This document shows positions 16,401 to 26,089 of a stretch of DNA of 64,000 nt, piece by piece. Position numbers and translations under genes: made by a program. The notes beneath the pieces were generated by a model. The model ran no database searches, was not told the DNA's origin, and saw only the letters and a program-made list of their open reading frames with translations. Where the stretch lies: NCBI RefSeq assembly GCF_015706575.1, contig NW_024037056.1, positions 14,149,176 to 14,213,175 on the forward strand, written 5' to 3'. Each line of letters starts with the position of its first letter. Positions within the stretch are counted from its first letter, which is position 1. Origin of the DNA: Patiria miniata. Taxonomy: Eukaryota; Echinodermata; Asteroidea; Valvatida; Asterinidae.

Positions 16401-19400
16401 ACGTTATAGGCATGCCATGTGTTTTATCCAAGCATATTATTACAGACGTAAAAACAACGAAATTGAATAAACATGTCGTCTAGCAGACTTATGAAAACAA
16501 GGCCATACATAATTATGCAGACTTTGCCTTGGGCTGACATTTGGAATATGGCATATTGCAATACAATTTATGGCCGTAAAAAAAATTAAAACAAAGAGTT
16601 GGTTAGCATCCCACCCTATGATCATTACAATACATATTTATATTTATGGTTAGTTATTTTGGGTAGCTATATATAATTAAAGTTATTCATAGTTTATTAT
16701 TGAATTATATTCCTAAGGATGCTTACTTTTATGCCATGAACTGCTTTTTATCAGGAAATTTGCCTTTTTCCTTCTTTGGGAGAGAAAACAGGTAATTTTT
16801 AAACAAAAATTCGACAGGGATGCTAGGTGCATAAATGTTCTAATTGACTTGAAAAGATTTTGAATACTATCATTTATCCTGAAAAAAATTCTTCCCAAGT
16901 TATTTGTTTTCTCATTGCTGTTACGTTTTTCGCCACGTAGGCTCTTTTTGCGGTGGGCGCCATCGGTGGTGGGCCCATTGCCGGTTTTCTTCTGGGTGTT
17001 GCCGGACGTAAGCTGACTCTCATGACGTGCGCGCTGCCGTTCGTCGCAGGCTGGGTTCTGCTGGCGACCGGCACGGCCGTCTGGTTGCTGTACATCGGAC
17101 GGATACTGACCGGTATAGGGGCCGGAATGACGTCACTGGTCACTCCGGTAAGTAGCTGTGCTGTGGTCGCATCCATCGCAAGTCCAGTCACAAATGAACA
17201 ATGACAAAGGAATACTTTTGTCACATTTCATTTGAATAGCTTGTGACTTGACTTGAGAATGGATGACCTGTGATGGACTTGTGATGGACTCTGGAAGTGC
17301 AAGACTGATTCTTTGGAATGTCTGTATCTTGTTGCAGGTGTACATCGCTGAGATGTCCAGTCCTCAACTCCGAGGTCTGCTTGGTGCTAGCTTCCAGCTG
17401 ATGATCACCCTCGGCATTCTGGTTGTCTACGCTCTTGGTAAGAAACCAAACTAGGCTTGACTAGTTGAGCTGGACCTGAAAGTGTGAGAGCAGTTTAGGT
17501 ACTTGAGGACAAACTAAGTGACTCAGTCAGTCATTCACTCAGTGACTCGGGGAGTCGGTCATTCAGGTAGTGACAGTCAGTCGGGGAGTTAGTCAGCCAG
17601 TCAGTTCGTGGCTTGGGGAGTAATTCAGGCTGCCAGTCCGTCTGTCATTCCGTGAGCTAGGCAGTGTTTTTGTCAACTATCACTTCGTAACAATTGTGGG
17701 ACAATCTTACTTATACTTACCTTGTCTTGTTAATTTTATATTTGACCAGGCATCCCTTTCAATCACGTCTGGTTGGCCATCGTCGGCGCGGGTGTGGCTG
17801 CTGCCCTCGTGGTCACCATGAGCTTCATGCCGGACACGCCGCGATTCTATCTGAGCCAGCACAAGCGAGAGAGGGCGCTGGTCGTGCTTCGCTGGCTGCG
17901 AGGACCCGACGCGGATGTGGATGTCGAATGCAGAGAGATAGAAGATGCGTTGGATAATTCCAATGTAAGGTTATGGCTATGTGCTGTACTGTGTTGGGGT
18001 CAAAGGTTGTATCCGTAGCCACAAAACAGCAGATTTTGCCATAAGACTAGACTGGCTAGGCCATTTAGGAAAAAACGTTGATTTCAATGTCCTGTCCAAA
18101 TAGTTTGAACATAAAAGGAAAATCTGTCTTGAGTCAGTTTGGCTCCACTGTCTTGCATTTTTCTCCAGTTTCCCTGGCATAAAAGGACTAACATTATTTC
18201 TATTCCCCTGGATGGGAAGCTAGTTCATCGCTACTCCCACTTTAATGTTGGTACCCATTTAGGGCAGAATGCAAAATTAACCAAGCGGTAACTCGAGGGT
18301 GAACACCAAGGTAACCCAGAAAACCCCAGAAAACCCCAGAAATCCTCAAGGTAAGCCTAAACTTACCACCTGTTTCATTTCGCATTCTCCTTTTACAATC
18401 CTGGGTTACTAGAAGCAACAGGGGTAAAGTAGCTTGCTCAAGAACACAGCCTATGGCTGTTGTTGGATTCTGTTGGATTCAGTCGACCTTCAACTTTGCT
18501 GTTGGAGTTTGTGAGATTCAGCATGCTCAACATTTTGGCATTGTTAGATTCTGTTGGCATTAACAGGATTCTAGCTGTTATTGCCGGATTTTGAAGGACT
18601 AAGGCAGCAGATTTCAATCGTTGCTATTTTTTTTGTTTTTTTAGGATTCTGTGGGTTTCAACTGTTTGCTTTTCTTAGATTTTGTTGGATTAATTGGCTC
18701 CACACTGGCACTAGTACTTAGATTTTGAAAAGTACCCAAAAGTTACAGTGATGGTTTCCAGTTTTCAAAACTAAGGGGGCTTAGTCTGAAGTCCAAGTAT
18801 AATTGCGGTTGTTAGATTTTGATTGATTATGTTGGTTTGTGATTTCAGGAGAGTTTTTCCATCCGTGAGTTCTGCCAAAAGTCGCTGCTCAAGCCGCTCT
18901 TCATCTCCATCATGCTGATGATTTTCCAGCAGTGCAGTGGCATCAACGCCGTCATGTTCAACGCCAAGGACATCATGACGTCGGCCGTTCAGGGTATCTC
19001 TCCCGACGCGGCTACGATCATCCTGGCAGCGGTCCAAGTCGGTGCGACGTTCGTGAGTGTCATTCTCATGGACGTAGCTGGCAGGAAAATTCTACTCGTC
19101 CTAGCAGGTATTTAGCTCTCCCGAATCGGGTTTGATTTGTGATTTGACTCGTGTTGGATTGTGATTTGATTTGTGATTGACTGACGATTTAACTTACGAT
19201 CAAAATGCGAGGGACTTGTGATAGACTTGTGCTTGACCTGTAATTCACTTGTGATGGATTTGAGGTTGACTTCCGATTGACTTAAAGATTTGGATTGTGG
19301 TGTATTGACTTTTGATTGACCAATGACCTGTCTTGCAGTTTTGTTTACTATTAACATTTGGTTTAAATTAAGATGGACTTTGGACTTGACTTGTGATGGA

Positions 19401-20688
19401 CTGACAATCTGGCTTATGATGTTCTTGTCATTTGACTTGTGATCGACATGCGATGGACTTATGATGTGACTGTGATTGACTTGTGATAGACTTTTGATTT
19501 TCATATGATTTCCTTATGATTTACTTGTGATTGACTAATGATTGACTTGTGTTTGTCTTGTGATTAACTTGTGATTGACTTGTGATTGGCTTGTGATTAA
19601 CTTGTGATTAACTTGTGATTGACTTGTGATTGGCTTGTGATTTACTTGTGATTGACTTGTGATTGACTTATGATTTCCTTGAGAGTTCATAATGATTTAC
19701 TTGTGATTGACTTAGGATTGACTTGTGATTGTCTTGTGCTTGACTTGGGATGACTTGTGATGGCATTGTGACCTATCTGTGTTTTATCCCAGGTGCTCTA
19801 ATGGCCATCAGTTCCGGCACCTTCGGCCTCTACTACCAACTCACAGGCAACGAGAACATCACAACGACCGTTGCGTCAGCCTTCGACTTCTTAGGTAACG
19901 CCACAGTCTCACCGTCCCCTGCCACCGGCACAGACCTTACCTGGCTGTCCCTGGTCAGCATCATCATCTACATCATCGGATTCTCCATCGGTTGGGGACC
20001 CATCCCCTGGCTGATCATGTCGGAGATTTTCCCGACGAAAGCTCGGGGGGCAGCAAGCGCCATCGCCGCAGCCACCAACTGGCTGTTTGCGTTTATCGTC
20101 ACTAAGACCTTTACGCAGCTTGAGGTAAGCTGTTATGTTTGTTCTTCTTTTTGTCTCTGAAACTAATCCTTAAAGATTCTCAAATATCAACCAGAGGTGC
20201 TTTTTTAAGGAGTTTTCCGGGGGGATACGCCAGCCACTGTAATTGAATTTATATATGGGGCGCTACAGCCTTGCTATTCGAAGAAAGTTGAAAGTGTTTT
20301 GCTTTGTTGCTTAAAATATTGCTGAGCCATTCTTTTGAATCCGACGGAAGCAAGTCAGATGCAATAATTTCATGCCGGTCATCTTAGCTGGTAACCCGTT
20401 CTGTTTCCTGTTTTCATTGTCTCCTATCACCCTCTCCAATCCCCCACCCCTCCACCCCACCCCTCCACCCCCTCCCCCACCATCCCCTCACAGGACGGAC
20501 TGACCAGGCAAGGCACATTCTGGCTCTATGCCGGTGTCTGCGTCGTCAGTGTCATCTTCGTTTTATTCCTCGTTCCTGAGACGAAAGGCAAGACGCTTGA
20601 GGAGATAGAAGCAGGCTTCACTGGCCAAACCGTGCATAGTAATGTGCATCCCACTTCTGACCCCGACAGGGATGGAGTCAATGACTAA
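13436..20688 (+). CDS. GLUT8-like facilitated sugar transporter, copy A
   Basis: Major-facilitator sugar transporter of the SLC2A class III (GLUT8) type. Coding exons: 13436-13497, 15383-15536, 16941-17147, 17338-17437, 17750-17964, 18849-19107, 19793-20124 and 20494-20688. Frame is kept throughout; 507 aa. Family marks: [14 protein letters not shown] after helix 1, [26 protein letters not shown] before the central loop, [26 protein letters not shown] and [15 protein letters not shown] at the end. Human GLUT8 has the same blocks. The N terminus has EKLGLL, fitting the [DE]xxxL[LI] sorting signal that keeps GLUT8 inside cells. NNN-glycosylation sequons (NIT, NAT) sit in the exon-7 loop. The start ATG at 13436 is supported by the exon-1 match to copy B. 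Copy B lies 5.4 kb downstream. Confidence 0.93.
13828..14042. mobile_element. MITE with GGAAAGATTCCCATATC ends
   Basis: Left end ggaaagattcccatatctgg with ccatca, right end gatggcaaaataggggaatctttcc in inverted form. The same termini bracket a longer segment at 24891-25519. It is in intron 1 of GLUT copy A. Confidence 0.6.
14431..14689 (-). mobile_element. GGCC-ended MITE, tacctaccctat subfamily
   Basis: Begins ggccccccaaaaaattag and ends tttttttttggcc. The inner part (cggtttccctacctacccta, gacagccc) is the reverse complement of the element at 35314-35577. The left flank is TTA; the right flank is tca, so the target duplication has changed. PIF/Harbinger-type assignment is inferred from GGCC ends and the 3-bp target in relatives. 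Confidence 0.75.
14755..14975. mobile_element. Copy of the 3.9-kb MITE family
   Basis: Shares ggaaatgtttctcagtccc, agattcatgtctttt, ttttgcaatgactggcctcc and gagatgatgaaaaaaagtgg with 3880-4275. It lies between two GGCC MITEs in intron 1 of GLUT copy A. Confidence 0.65.
14983..15329 (+). mobile_element. GGCC-ended MITE, complete, TAA target duplication
   Basis: Starts ggccaaaaaaaaataagtcg and ends cgaatattttttttttttgg + cc. It is flanked by TAA at 14980-14982 and 15330-15332. It carries no frame. GGCC ends with a TWA target fit PIF/Harbinger MITEs. It ends 53 bases before GLUT A exon 2. Confidence 0.85.
15604..16260 (+). repeat. Tandem expansion, ~144-bp unit, in GLUT A intron 2
   Basis: Four units begin ccataaccctgcc near 15604, 15748, 15891 and 16117. 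Each has acacagtgcatcaggtgt, ctgtgggaccttgctgc and tgcatgctaagtgcctgtca. The third is longer by about 80 bases (catccagccatcaacaccag and onward), and the fourth ends in the same longer form. GLUT copy B has only one unit at the same place (about 27003-27140), so the expansion followed the gene duplication. Confidence 0.85.
17235..17290 (+). repeat. Short CTTGTGATGGA array in GLUT A intron 3
   Basis: About five degenerate units (agcttgtgacttgacttgag, gacctgtgatggacttgtga). The matching intron of copy B has a far longer array at 28155-28390. Confidence 0.7.
17515..17660 (+). repeat. CAGTCAGTGACT degenerate tandem repeat in GLUT A intron 4
   Basis: Units of gactcagtcagtcattcact type with interspersed ggggagtcggtc. 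The equivalent intron of copy B has the same sort of array at 29045-29215, so it predates the duplication. Confidence 0.75.
18165..18480 (-). mobile_element. SINE interrupted by a nested insertion
   Basis: Minus-strand copy of the 6187 SINE: tccctggcataaaaggac and cccctggatgggaagctag on the left, then ggggtaaagtagcttgctca and gctgttgttggattc on the right. About 150 bases (18262-18412) that do not belong to the SINE separate them. The insert carries gcagaatgcaaaatta near its start and atttcgcattctcc near its end, which are partly inverted. Confidence 0.65.
18455..18690 (+). repeat. Degenerate TTGTTGGATTCTG-type repeat
   Basis: Loose repeats of gttgttggattctgttgg, ttgttagattctgttggc and ttagattttgttggatt fill most of this stretch of GLUT A intron 5. 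The periodicity is irregular. Confidence 0.45.
19135..19775 (+). repeat. CTTGTGATTGA minisatellite in GLUT A intron 6
   Basis: About 640 bases of degenerate 10-11-base units, most regular between 19535 and 19680 (gacttgtgattggcttgtga). It ends 18 bases before the exon-7 acceptor. Long minus-strand open frames here only translate the repeat (SQVNHKS-like). Confidence 0.9.
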
Positions 20689-21649
20689 CGTATCACCATC
20701 TGCATATTTGGTCTCCTTGTGCTATTTTCGAATTCATCCCCAAAATAGCTTTCTCTTTTAACCAGTCCACGCAGGGAATATTTTGACAAGAACGAAACGA
20801 GGCGCAGGATTGCTTTTCACTTGATCTAAAGCCAGTCGGGTTTAAGCCATCACCCTCGGGCAGCACACTCATATTTCCGTCCTCGCTCGCTGCCAGCGGG
20901 TCGCTGTCAGATATTTCCGGCCTCACTCCCTGCGTGTTTATCTTTCATACACGGCCTCCGGCGCGAACTGGTTCAAGTTGCTATTTTTCTAGTAGTACAA
21001 GAGATATCACTTTTGAAAGTACAAAAATGGGCAAGGAAAAATTTGTTTGAAAATTTGGATTTTAGGAGGCTCAGTAGGTTTCCTGTAAAAGGAAAGCACA
21101 CAAATTCAAAATTCAATGGGGAAAAACTTAACTTTGTTTTAGAGCACAGGGAGAGCAACGTAAAAAAAAAAACGATGGAAACTTGCCTCTATATCATGTA
21201 GTTTCTAATTTTAGAAAACTGACAAGTATACACAGGTACGATGCATGTGCCAAGTTTCAAGTCTTGAATCCTTCAGCGAAACATAAATTCAAGGAAATTT
21301 TGGCTATAATGCATTGACACATCACTTAATTGATATTTTGTTTGGGGGTGATTGGAAATTTGTTGCCAAGATTTTTTTTTTTTTTTTTTTTTATCCCGGG
21401 GATAACATTTTATTGCTCTGCAATCAGCTCTCATCCATTGACAAATAAATACAGTACTGGCTAAGGATACTGATCTAATAAATGACAGCTTAAAGGGAAA
21501 ATACAACATTTGCAAACATCAAAAAATAAAACTACCAAGTTTTTACGAAATACACAACAGGATGTTGGTAAATGACAGTCTAAAGCATCCTGTAAAATTA
21601 TGGCACCTGGTGTGAAGTCATTTTCAAGAAAATGGTATTTTTGTATATA

Positions 21650-21683
21650 TTTCCAACGGTGGTCGGCCGACCACCGTTGGAAA
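21650..21683. repeat. 34-bp perfect palindrome
   Basis: TTCCAACGGTGGTCGG is followed directly by its exact complement, with one further matching base pair on each side and no loop. It lies about 960 bases after the GLUT A stop. I see no flanking duplication. It could be a hairpin of the 3' UTR or a relic of a palindromic insertion. Confidence 0.85.
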
Positions 21684-22259
21684 AACCTAACTATTTTTCA
21701 ACTACTGCTCCAAATTTACAATTTTTTTTCAGTCCAAATTTTGTTTGCTAATGGTTACATGTTCATGAATGGGCGCAGGCTAGCTAGACTGGTTCCCTTA
21801 CCTTCAATTTTTCGGACATCTATAAATTGATCCATTTTATCTTTAGTGGAGTCAGGGGGAACCAGACAACTTAAACATTTTAGTTTTTCTTGGTTTTTCA
21901 AGCATTTTCGAACACAAAACTTCAATCATGTCAGCTAAACAATATTTGATCTATTATACTAACCCCTCAGATAAGTTCATTTCTGAAAATTACAACAAAA
22001 GCCAATGATGTACATTCCCTTTAAACGAAAAGGATCACTCTTGACACAATGTAGAATAATTTGCCCATTTTGAACAAAATTTCTGGACAACTCCAAATTG
22101 AGAAAAATCCTACCAATGTTCTGTAAAAACTTTTGAAAAGATCATTTTTGATGAGAGATTGCAATTACTTGTTTCAAAGCCAAAATTGTATAATTTAAGT
22201 GTACTGCCGCATGTTAATAGCTGTAATTGATGACGGTATTGATGACTTAATCAAAATTA

Positions 22260-23605
22260 TTTTGTGCCTGATGGAGAAAATGTGTAGGATTCTGTAAAAG
22301 TTAAGTATTTTAAAAGTTAAGTATGTTAATATTTTAAAATAGCTTAGTATAATCCATAGCGATTTAGTCAGTGTAGTGTAGAATATGTAGTACCAAGGGC
22401 GGATCCAGGGGGGCCAAAGGGGGCCATGGCCCCCCCCCCCCCCAAAAAAAACGAAACCAATTGGTTTTTTTTTTATGTGACGTCGCAATAAAGGCAGGCA
22501 ATGAGTACACCACCATCTTTTCCTCAAAAAACATTGGTTAAAATGGTCAGAAATTGCCTCAGATCGCACCACAGAGCATCGAGAATCCAAAAAAAATTTG
22601 GGGCCCGTAAGCGGGCCCCAAACCCCACGCCGTAATTTTTTGACCCACTTTTTGGGAGACACACCTTTTTTTTTTTGGCCCCCCCAAAAAAAAAATTGTG
22701 TTCTGGATCTGCCCTTGTGTAGTACATGTCTTTAAATTAATGTATGTGCCATGAATAATTCATGTACGCTTGTGTCAGTAATAGATATCTAGTAAAACTA
22801 ATAACGGATAGAAAATATTAGGCATTCTTTTTGGGAAACAGAGTTCAGATTTGGAATCATTGAATTACTGCAAATTCTGTTGAAGAAAAAGATGTTATTT
22901 TTTTATCTCTTTTGTGTTCAGGCTGTTCAACACTTATTAATTGGATAAAAATTGAAATTGAAAAATTTCTAATGACATGTTTGACAATAAAAGCTCTACA
23001 TCTTTTGTGAACTCTGTCAGCTTTATAGTAACCAAATTTGCTTGCCTTAGAGAAAATGTCATGTATGATATACCTAACATATTGTGAAACGAACTAATCA
23101 AAAAACAAAGATATATATTTTGATTAGAATCATACTTTCAAAAATAGTCTGCTGTATATATTTTAAGATGCTTGTTTTGTAGCTTAATTTGAAAAGAATT
23201 CAAAAATGTATCGAAAAAAAACTGAATGTTTGCTCAAGAATAATTTCCTAACTTCGAAGGCAAAAGCTTGAAACTGTAAAATCCGTTTATTTTTCTATGC
23301 TAAAAATGTGACTTATTTTCGGGGTTTGTTTTCAGCAAAAACTGAACCATTATTGGTTGTATGTGTCTTATCACATGAATGTGTAACATTATGTGGTGTA
23401 TGTTTTGTGATTTATTGCATGCGTATAAACTGGAAGTCTAATGCTTTGTCTTGGAAAAAAGTGTGACAAATCTAATCATAAAATGATGTAAAACTACATG
23501 TAGATTGATATTAAATGTTTTGAACTGATATCAGAAAAAATGTTTGCCAATTGTAGTCCGTTGTACTATTCTGTTACATTGTTGTTAGTATTTTTCTCTT
23601 TTCTT
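22260..23605 (+). other. GLUT A 3' flank, homologous to copy B flank
   Basis: Blocks such as atagcttagtataatccat, tttgtgttcaggctgttcaa, gcttgaaactgtaaaatcc and acaaatctaatcataaaa recur in order at about 31830-33010 behind copy B. This shows the duplication unit extended well past the stop codon. An AATAAA at 22986-22991 is a possible polyadenylation signal for a long 3' UTR. The region 20689-22259 has no coding signal apart from the palindrome and a T run near 21370. Confidence 0.7.
22394..22717. mobile_element. hAT-type MITE with perfect 8-bp target duplication
   Basis: Terminal inverted repeats caagggcggatccag and ctggatctgcccttg enclose a 324-bp element. The 8-mer tgtagtac flanks it at 22386-22393 and 22718-22725. 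An 8-bp duplication and CARGGGCGGATCCAG ends are typical of non-autonomous hAT elements in marine invertebrates. There is no transposase frame. Confidence 0.92.
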
Positions 23606-23621
23606 ACATTTATAGATGAAT

Positions 23622-24100
23622 TTAAAGGGCCCATGCAATGTAATTTCTTTTAAATGCAATCCTTGAAAATGCACCTTTGTGTCCCATTTAACTTATTTTT
23701 CAATTTTCATTTTGCCATTTTCAGGGGTATTTGGGTGCCCGCTTTTAGGGTTTTATGCTCATGCAAATGTCCAGATTCATGACAAAAGTGTGATGTCATT
23801 TCAGGCAGAAAGATCAATGTTACAGCTGTTTCAGCACCAAAAGTTGCAAAAATTTTGGATATCCGAGTCGCTGTCGTAAATTTTCTTTTCTTTGGCCACG
23901 CAACGTTGTGTGGCCAAAGACAATAAGGCAAAATGTTCTCACAAATTTCAATAAGCAAACTTTTGGGTTCACAATTTGAACAGAAAACCCCTAAACTGAA
24001 GTGTCTCCTGAAATGACATCACAGCAACAGCGCCCTCAGTTGCCCATGAAAGCATGGACAATTTTAAATGTTTAAAGAAGTGCACTTTTTAATAAAATTA
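23622..24100 (+). mobile_element. TTAAAGGGCCCATGCA-ended MITE, plus orientation
   Basis: Starts ttaaagggcccatgcaatgt at TTAA and runs to about gaagtgcactttttaataaa. An inverted, diverged copy lies at about 32028-32416 behind GLUT B. Shared internal motifs: tgatgtcatttcagg, gggttttatgctc and tttgggttcacaatttgaac. Confidence 0.7.
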
Positions 24101-24890
24101 ACCAAAAAAGAGATGTCAAATACTTGTTTTACGTTTTAAAGAGGAATAAGGTTGCACAAAATATATTCCTCAGAAAAATTAACTTCATGCAACCTTTAAA
24201 CCAAAACAGCTCAAAATTTGGGTTGTTTTTTACAAGTAATTTGATCATTTCTGCGAAGGACTTTTTTTTTTTGCAAACCAATTAATCTAATTACTAGCAC
24301 GAGGTCATGCGCCTCAGTGGGTGACTAGACTTGGTGCAAGACGTTCTTTGCGGGGTTCCGGTTCTTGCTTGGCGTGTTTGTTAAGGGCGCCCACTTCGGT
24401 GAATCGCTGCAGTACAATACAGTAACCGAAACCATATTATGCCGAAACCAAGACTATGTACGTGTGCTGCGCTTTAACGTCAACGTGTCGTTTTTACAAC
24501 TGAATAATTTTAGTAAAACAGTAAGGATGTTTTCAAGTTGTTTGTTCATTGTATGACCTTGATGTTATCGACAGTACACGCCAACAACACTTGTAATGTT
24601 ATTTTGTTAACGATACGACCTGAGTGCCTGCAAGGCTGCATTTTTAAGGTAAATGCAGACATGCTCATGACTGTTTTATTGTATTTTTGCAGTGCCACAA
24701 TCATTGTGTGCAATCGTGTAGTGCACAAATTGACCTCGCTGAGGTCAAATCTAACACGGCTGTGTACACATTCCATTGGCGGCGTATAGCATGCAATCAC
24801 AAGTGTGCCCGTGTGCCCCATGTATGTCGGAGATTGTCACTTAAATCATGCTTAAATGTTTGCCTGAGGGGTGGGGATTTGGAAAGATTT

Positions 24891-25519
24891 CCATATCTCA
24901 TTATCTGGCCATCATTTGTCACCCTGTGCACAATCCGACTGTGAGTATGAGACGTGGTCTGAAAATTTCTACGAAGTGGCTATCGTTACGGCAGCCATTG
25001 TTTAGCGCCCTCTACGATACTTTTTTGATACGCACGCAGGTATATAATTATTTGTTTCCCTAAGTTTTAGCGAGCAGTGCGACAGCTCAGTTGATATTAG
25101 AGGGTAGGATTTTGCACCGCGAGGTTGCGGGTTCGCATCTCAGTTTTGCACTCGAATTTTTTCCTTTTCTAAATTCTAACCTGAGGCTTTGGAGGATTTT
25201 TTTTAAAAGGGAAATAAAGTCCGAATTTCATAACGTTCAAATTCACTTTTTTCCTTCTAATTTTATATTTTCTTCTCATGTTTTTATAAAAGTTGCAGTC
25301 TACCGTAACGATAGAAAATGGGAAATGCGTTACGGCTGCCGTAACGATAGCCACTGCGAAATTTCTAAGTGTATTCTCAGTAAAATAAAAATTACAAAAT
25401 AGCCTACTTCAATATTTTTACCCTGCTAAATTTGGCTCTTTATGATTATTATCACTTTCTGATGGCTGATAGGTCACTAAAGGGAAAAATAAGTGATGGC
25501 CAGATATGGGAATCTTTCC
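24891..25519. mobile_element. Composite: MITE ends around an inverted repeat and a SINE head
   Basis: The outer ends ggaaagatttccatatctc and gccagatatgggaatctttcc match the 13828 MITE. Inside is a second inverted repeat (gaagtggctatcgttacggc at about 24972 against gccgtaacgatagccactgc at about 25337). Inside that is a tRNA-like head at 25072-25150. This looks like at least two rounds of insertion. Confidence 0.55.
25072..25150 (+). repeat. tRNA-like SINE head
   Basis: The sequence has an A-box-like gacagctcagttgatatta and a B box gggttcgcatctc with about tRNA spacing. There is no full cloverleaf that I can fold and no obvious CCA context. A tRNA-derived SINE or pseudogene is more likely than a working tRNA gene. 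Confidence 0.5.
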
Positions 25520-25689
25520 GGGGATTAGGGTATGTCTCTTTACTTCAAAAAGTAGCAATCCCCACGTCTTGGGAGGGGTGAGGGAAACAGCTAGGCACAT
25601 TCACCTTAACAAATAATGACAATGTAACGACTCACATAGTATATCATTTGTTCGTATTTCAACTGTAACTTTAGGAATGCAGGTGCGTA

Positions 25690-25975
25690 CTCATGCGTGT
25701 TAAAGAGGAGCAAAGACTTGTCGACAGTGGGGGCGCTCTGGAAGCTCTCTATAATGAGGAGGAAGCTGAAACAACAGTTTGAGACGAAGACAGTACAACT
25801 ACAAGTTACTATGAAAATCCACAGAACTATATTGAAAATTGCAAATCTGTCGTCAAACTAATTTGATTGTCGTATGCTTAATGCTCTTATTTTCAGGGTG
25901 TGTGACTGCAAAAATCCTTCGCCGTTCAGGAACTTGAGGAAGCAATGCGAGATGAGAGTTTCCATGATTTGAGAT
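25690..25975 (+). promoter_or_regulatory. Probable upstream or 5' UTR region of GLUT B
   Basis: It carries gggggcgctctggaagctct, tgaaaatccacagaactat, atctgtcgtcaaacta and aggaagcaatgcgagatgag, which recur in order at 34462-34720. Conservation of a non-coding block in front of a gene suggests promoter or 5' UTR. A possible acceptor ttattttcag is near 25889-25898. No TATA box is visible. Confidence 0.45.
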
Positions 25976-26089
25976 TTTGAGTACAGAAATTTCCTCTAGG
26001 CCTACCGGTACCCAGCAGTGGGTATTGGGTTTGCTTGCTGTGCTGCCACTGGGTCACATAAGCACGTTAAGGAATCCAACTGCAAGTCG

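Noticed and set aside
17515-17660. CRISPR-like array
   Set aside because: The CAGTCAGT units are contiguous and degenerate without unique spacers, and the host is a eukaryote.
22195-22662. 155-codon minus-strand frame
   Set aside because: It runs across the hAT MITE and AT-rich spacer and has no protein-like composition.
26018-26089. Upstream extension of the GLUT B start
   Set aside because: The frame opens only with GTG; the first ATG is 26090 and matches exon 1 of copy A (NVQSD) right after it.
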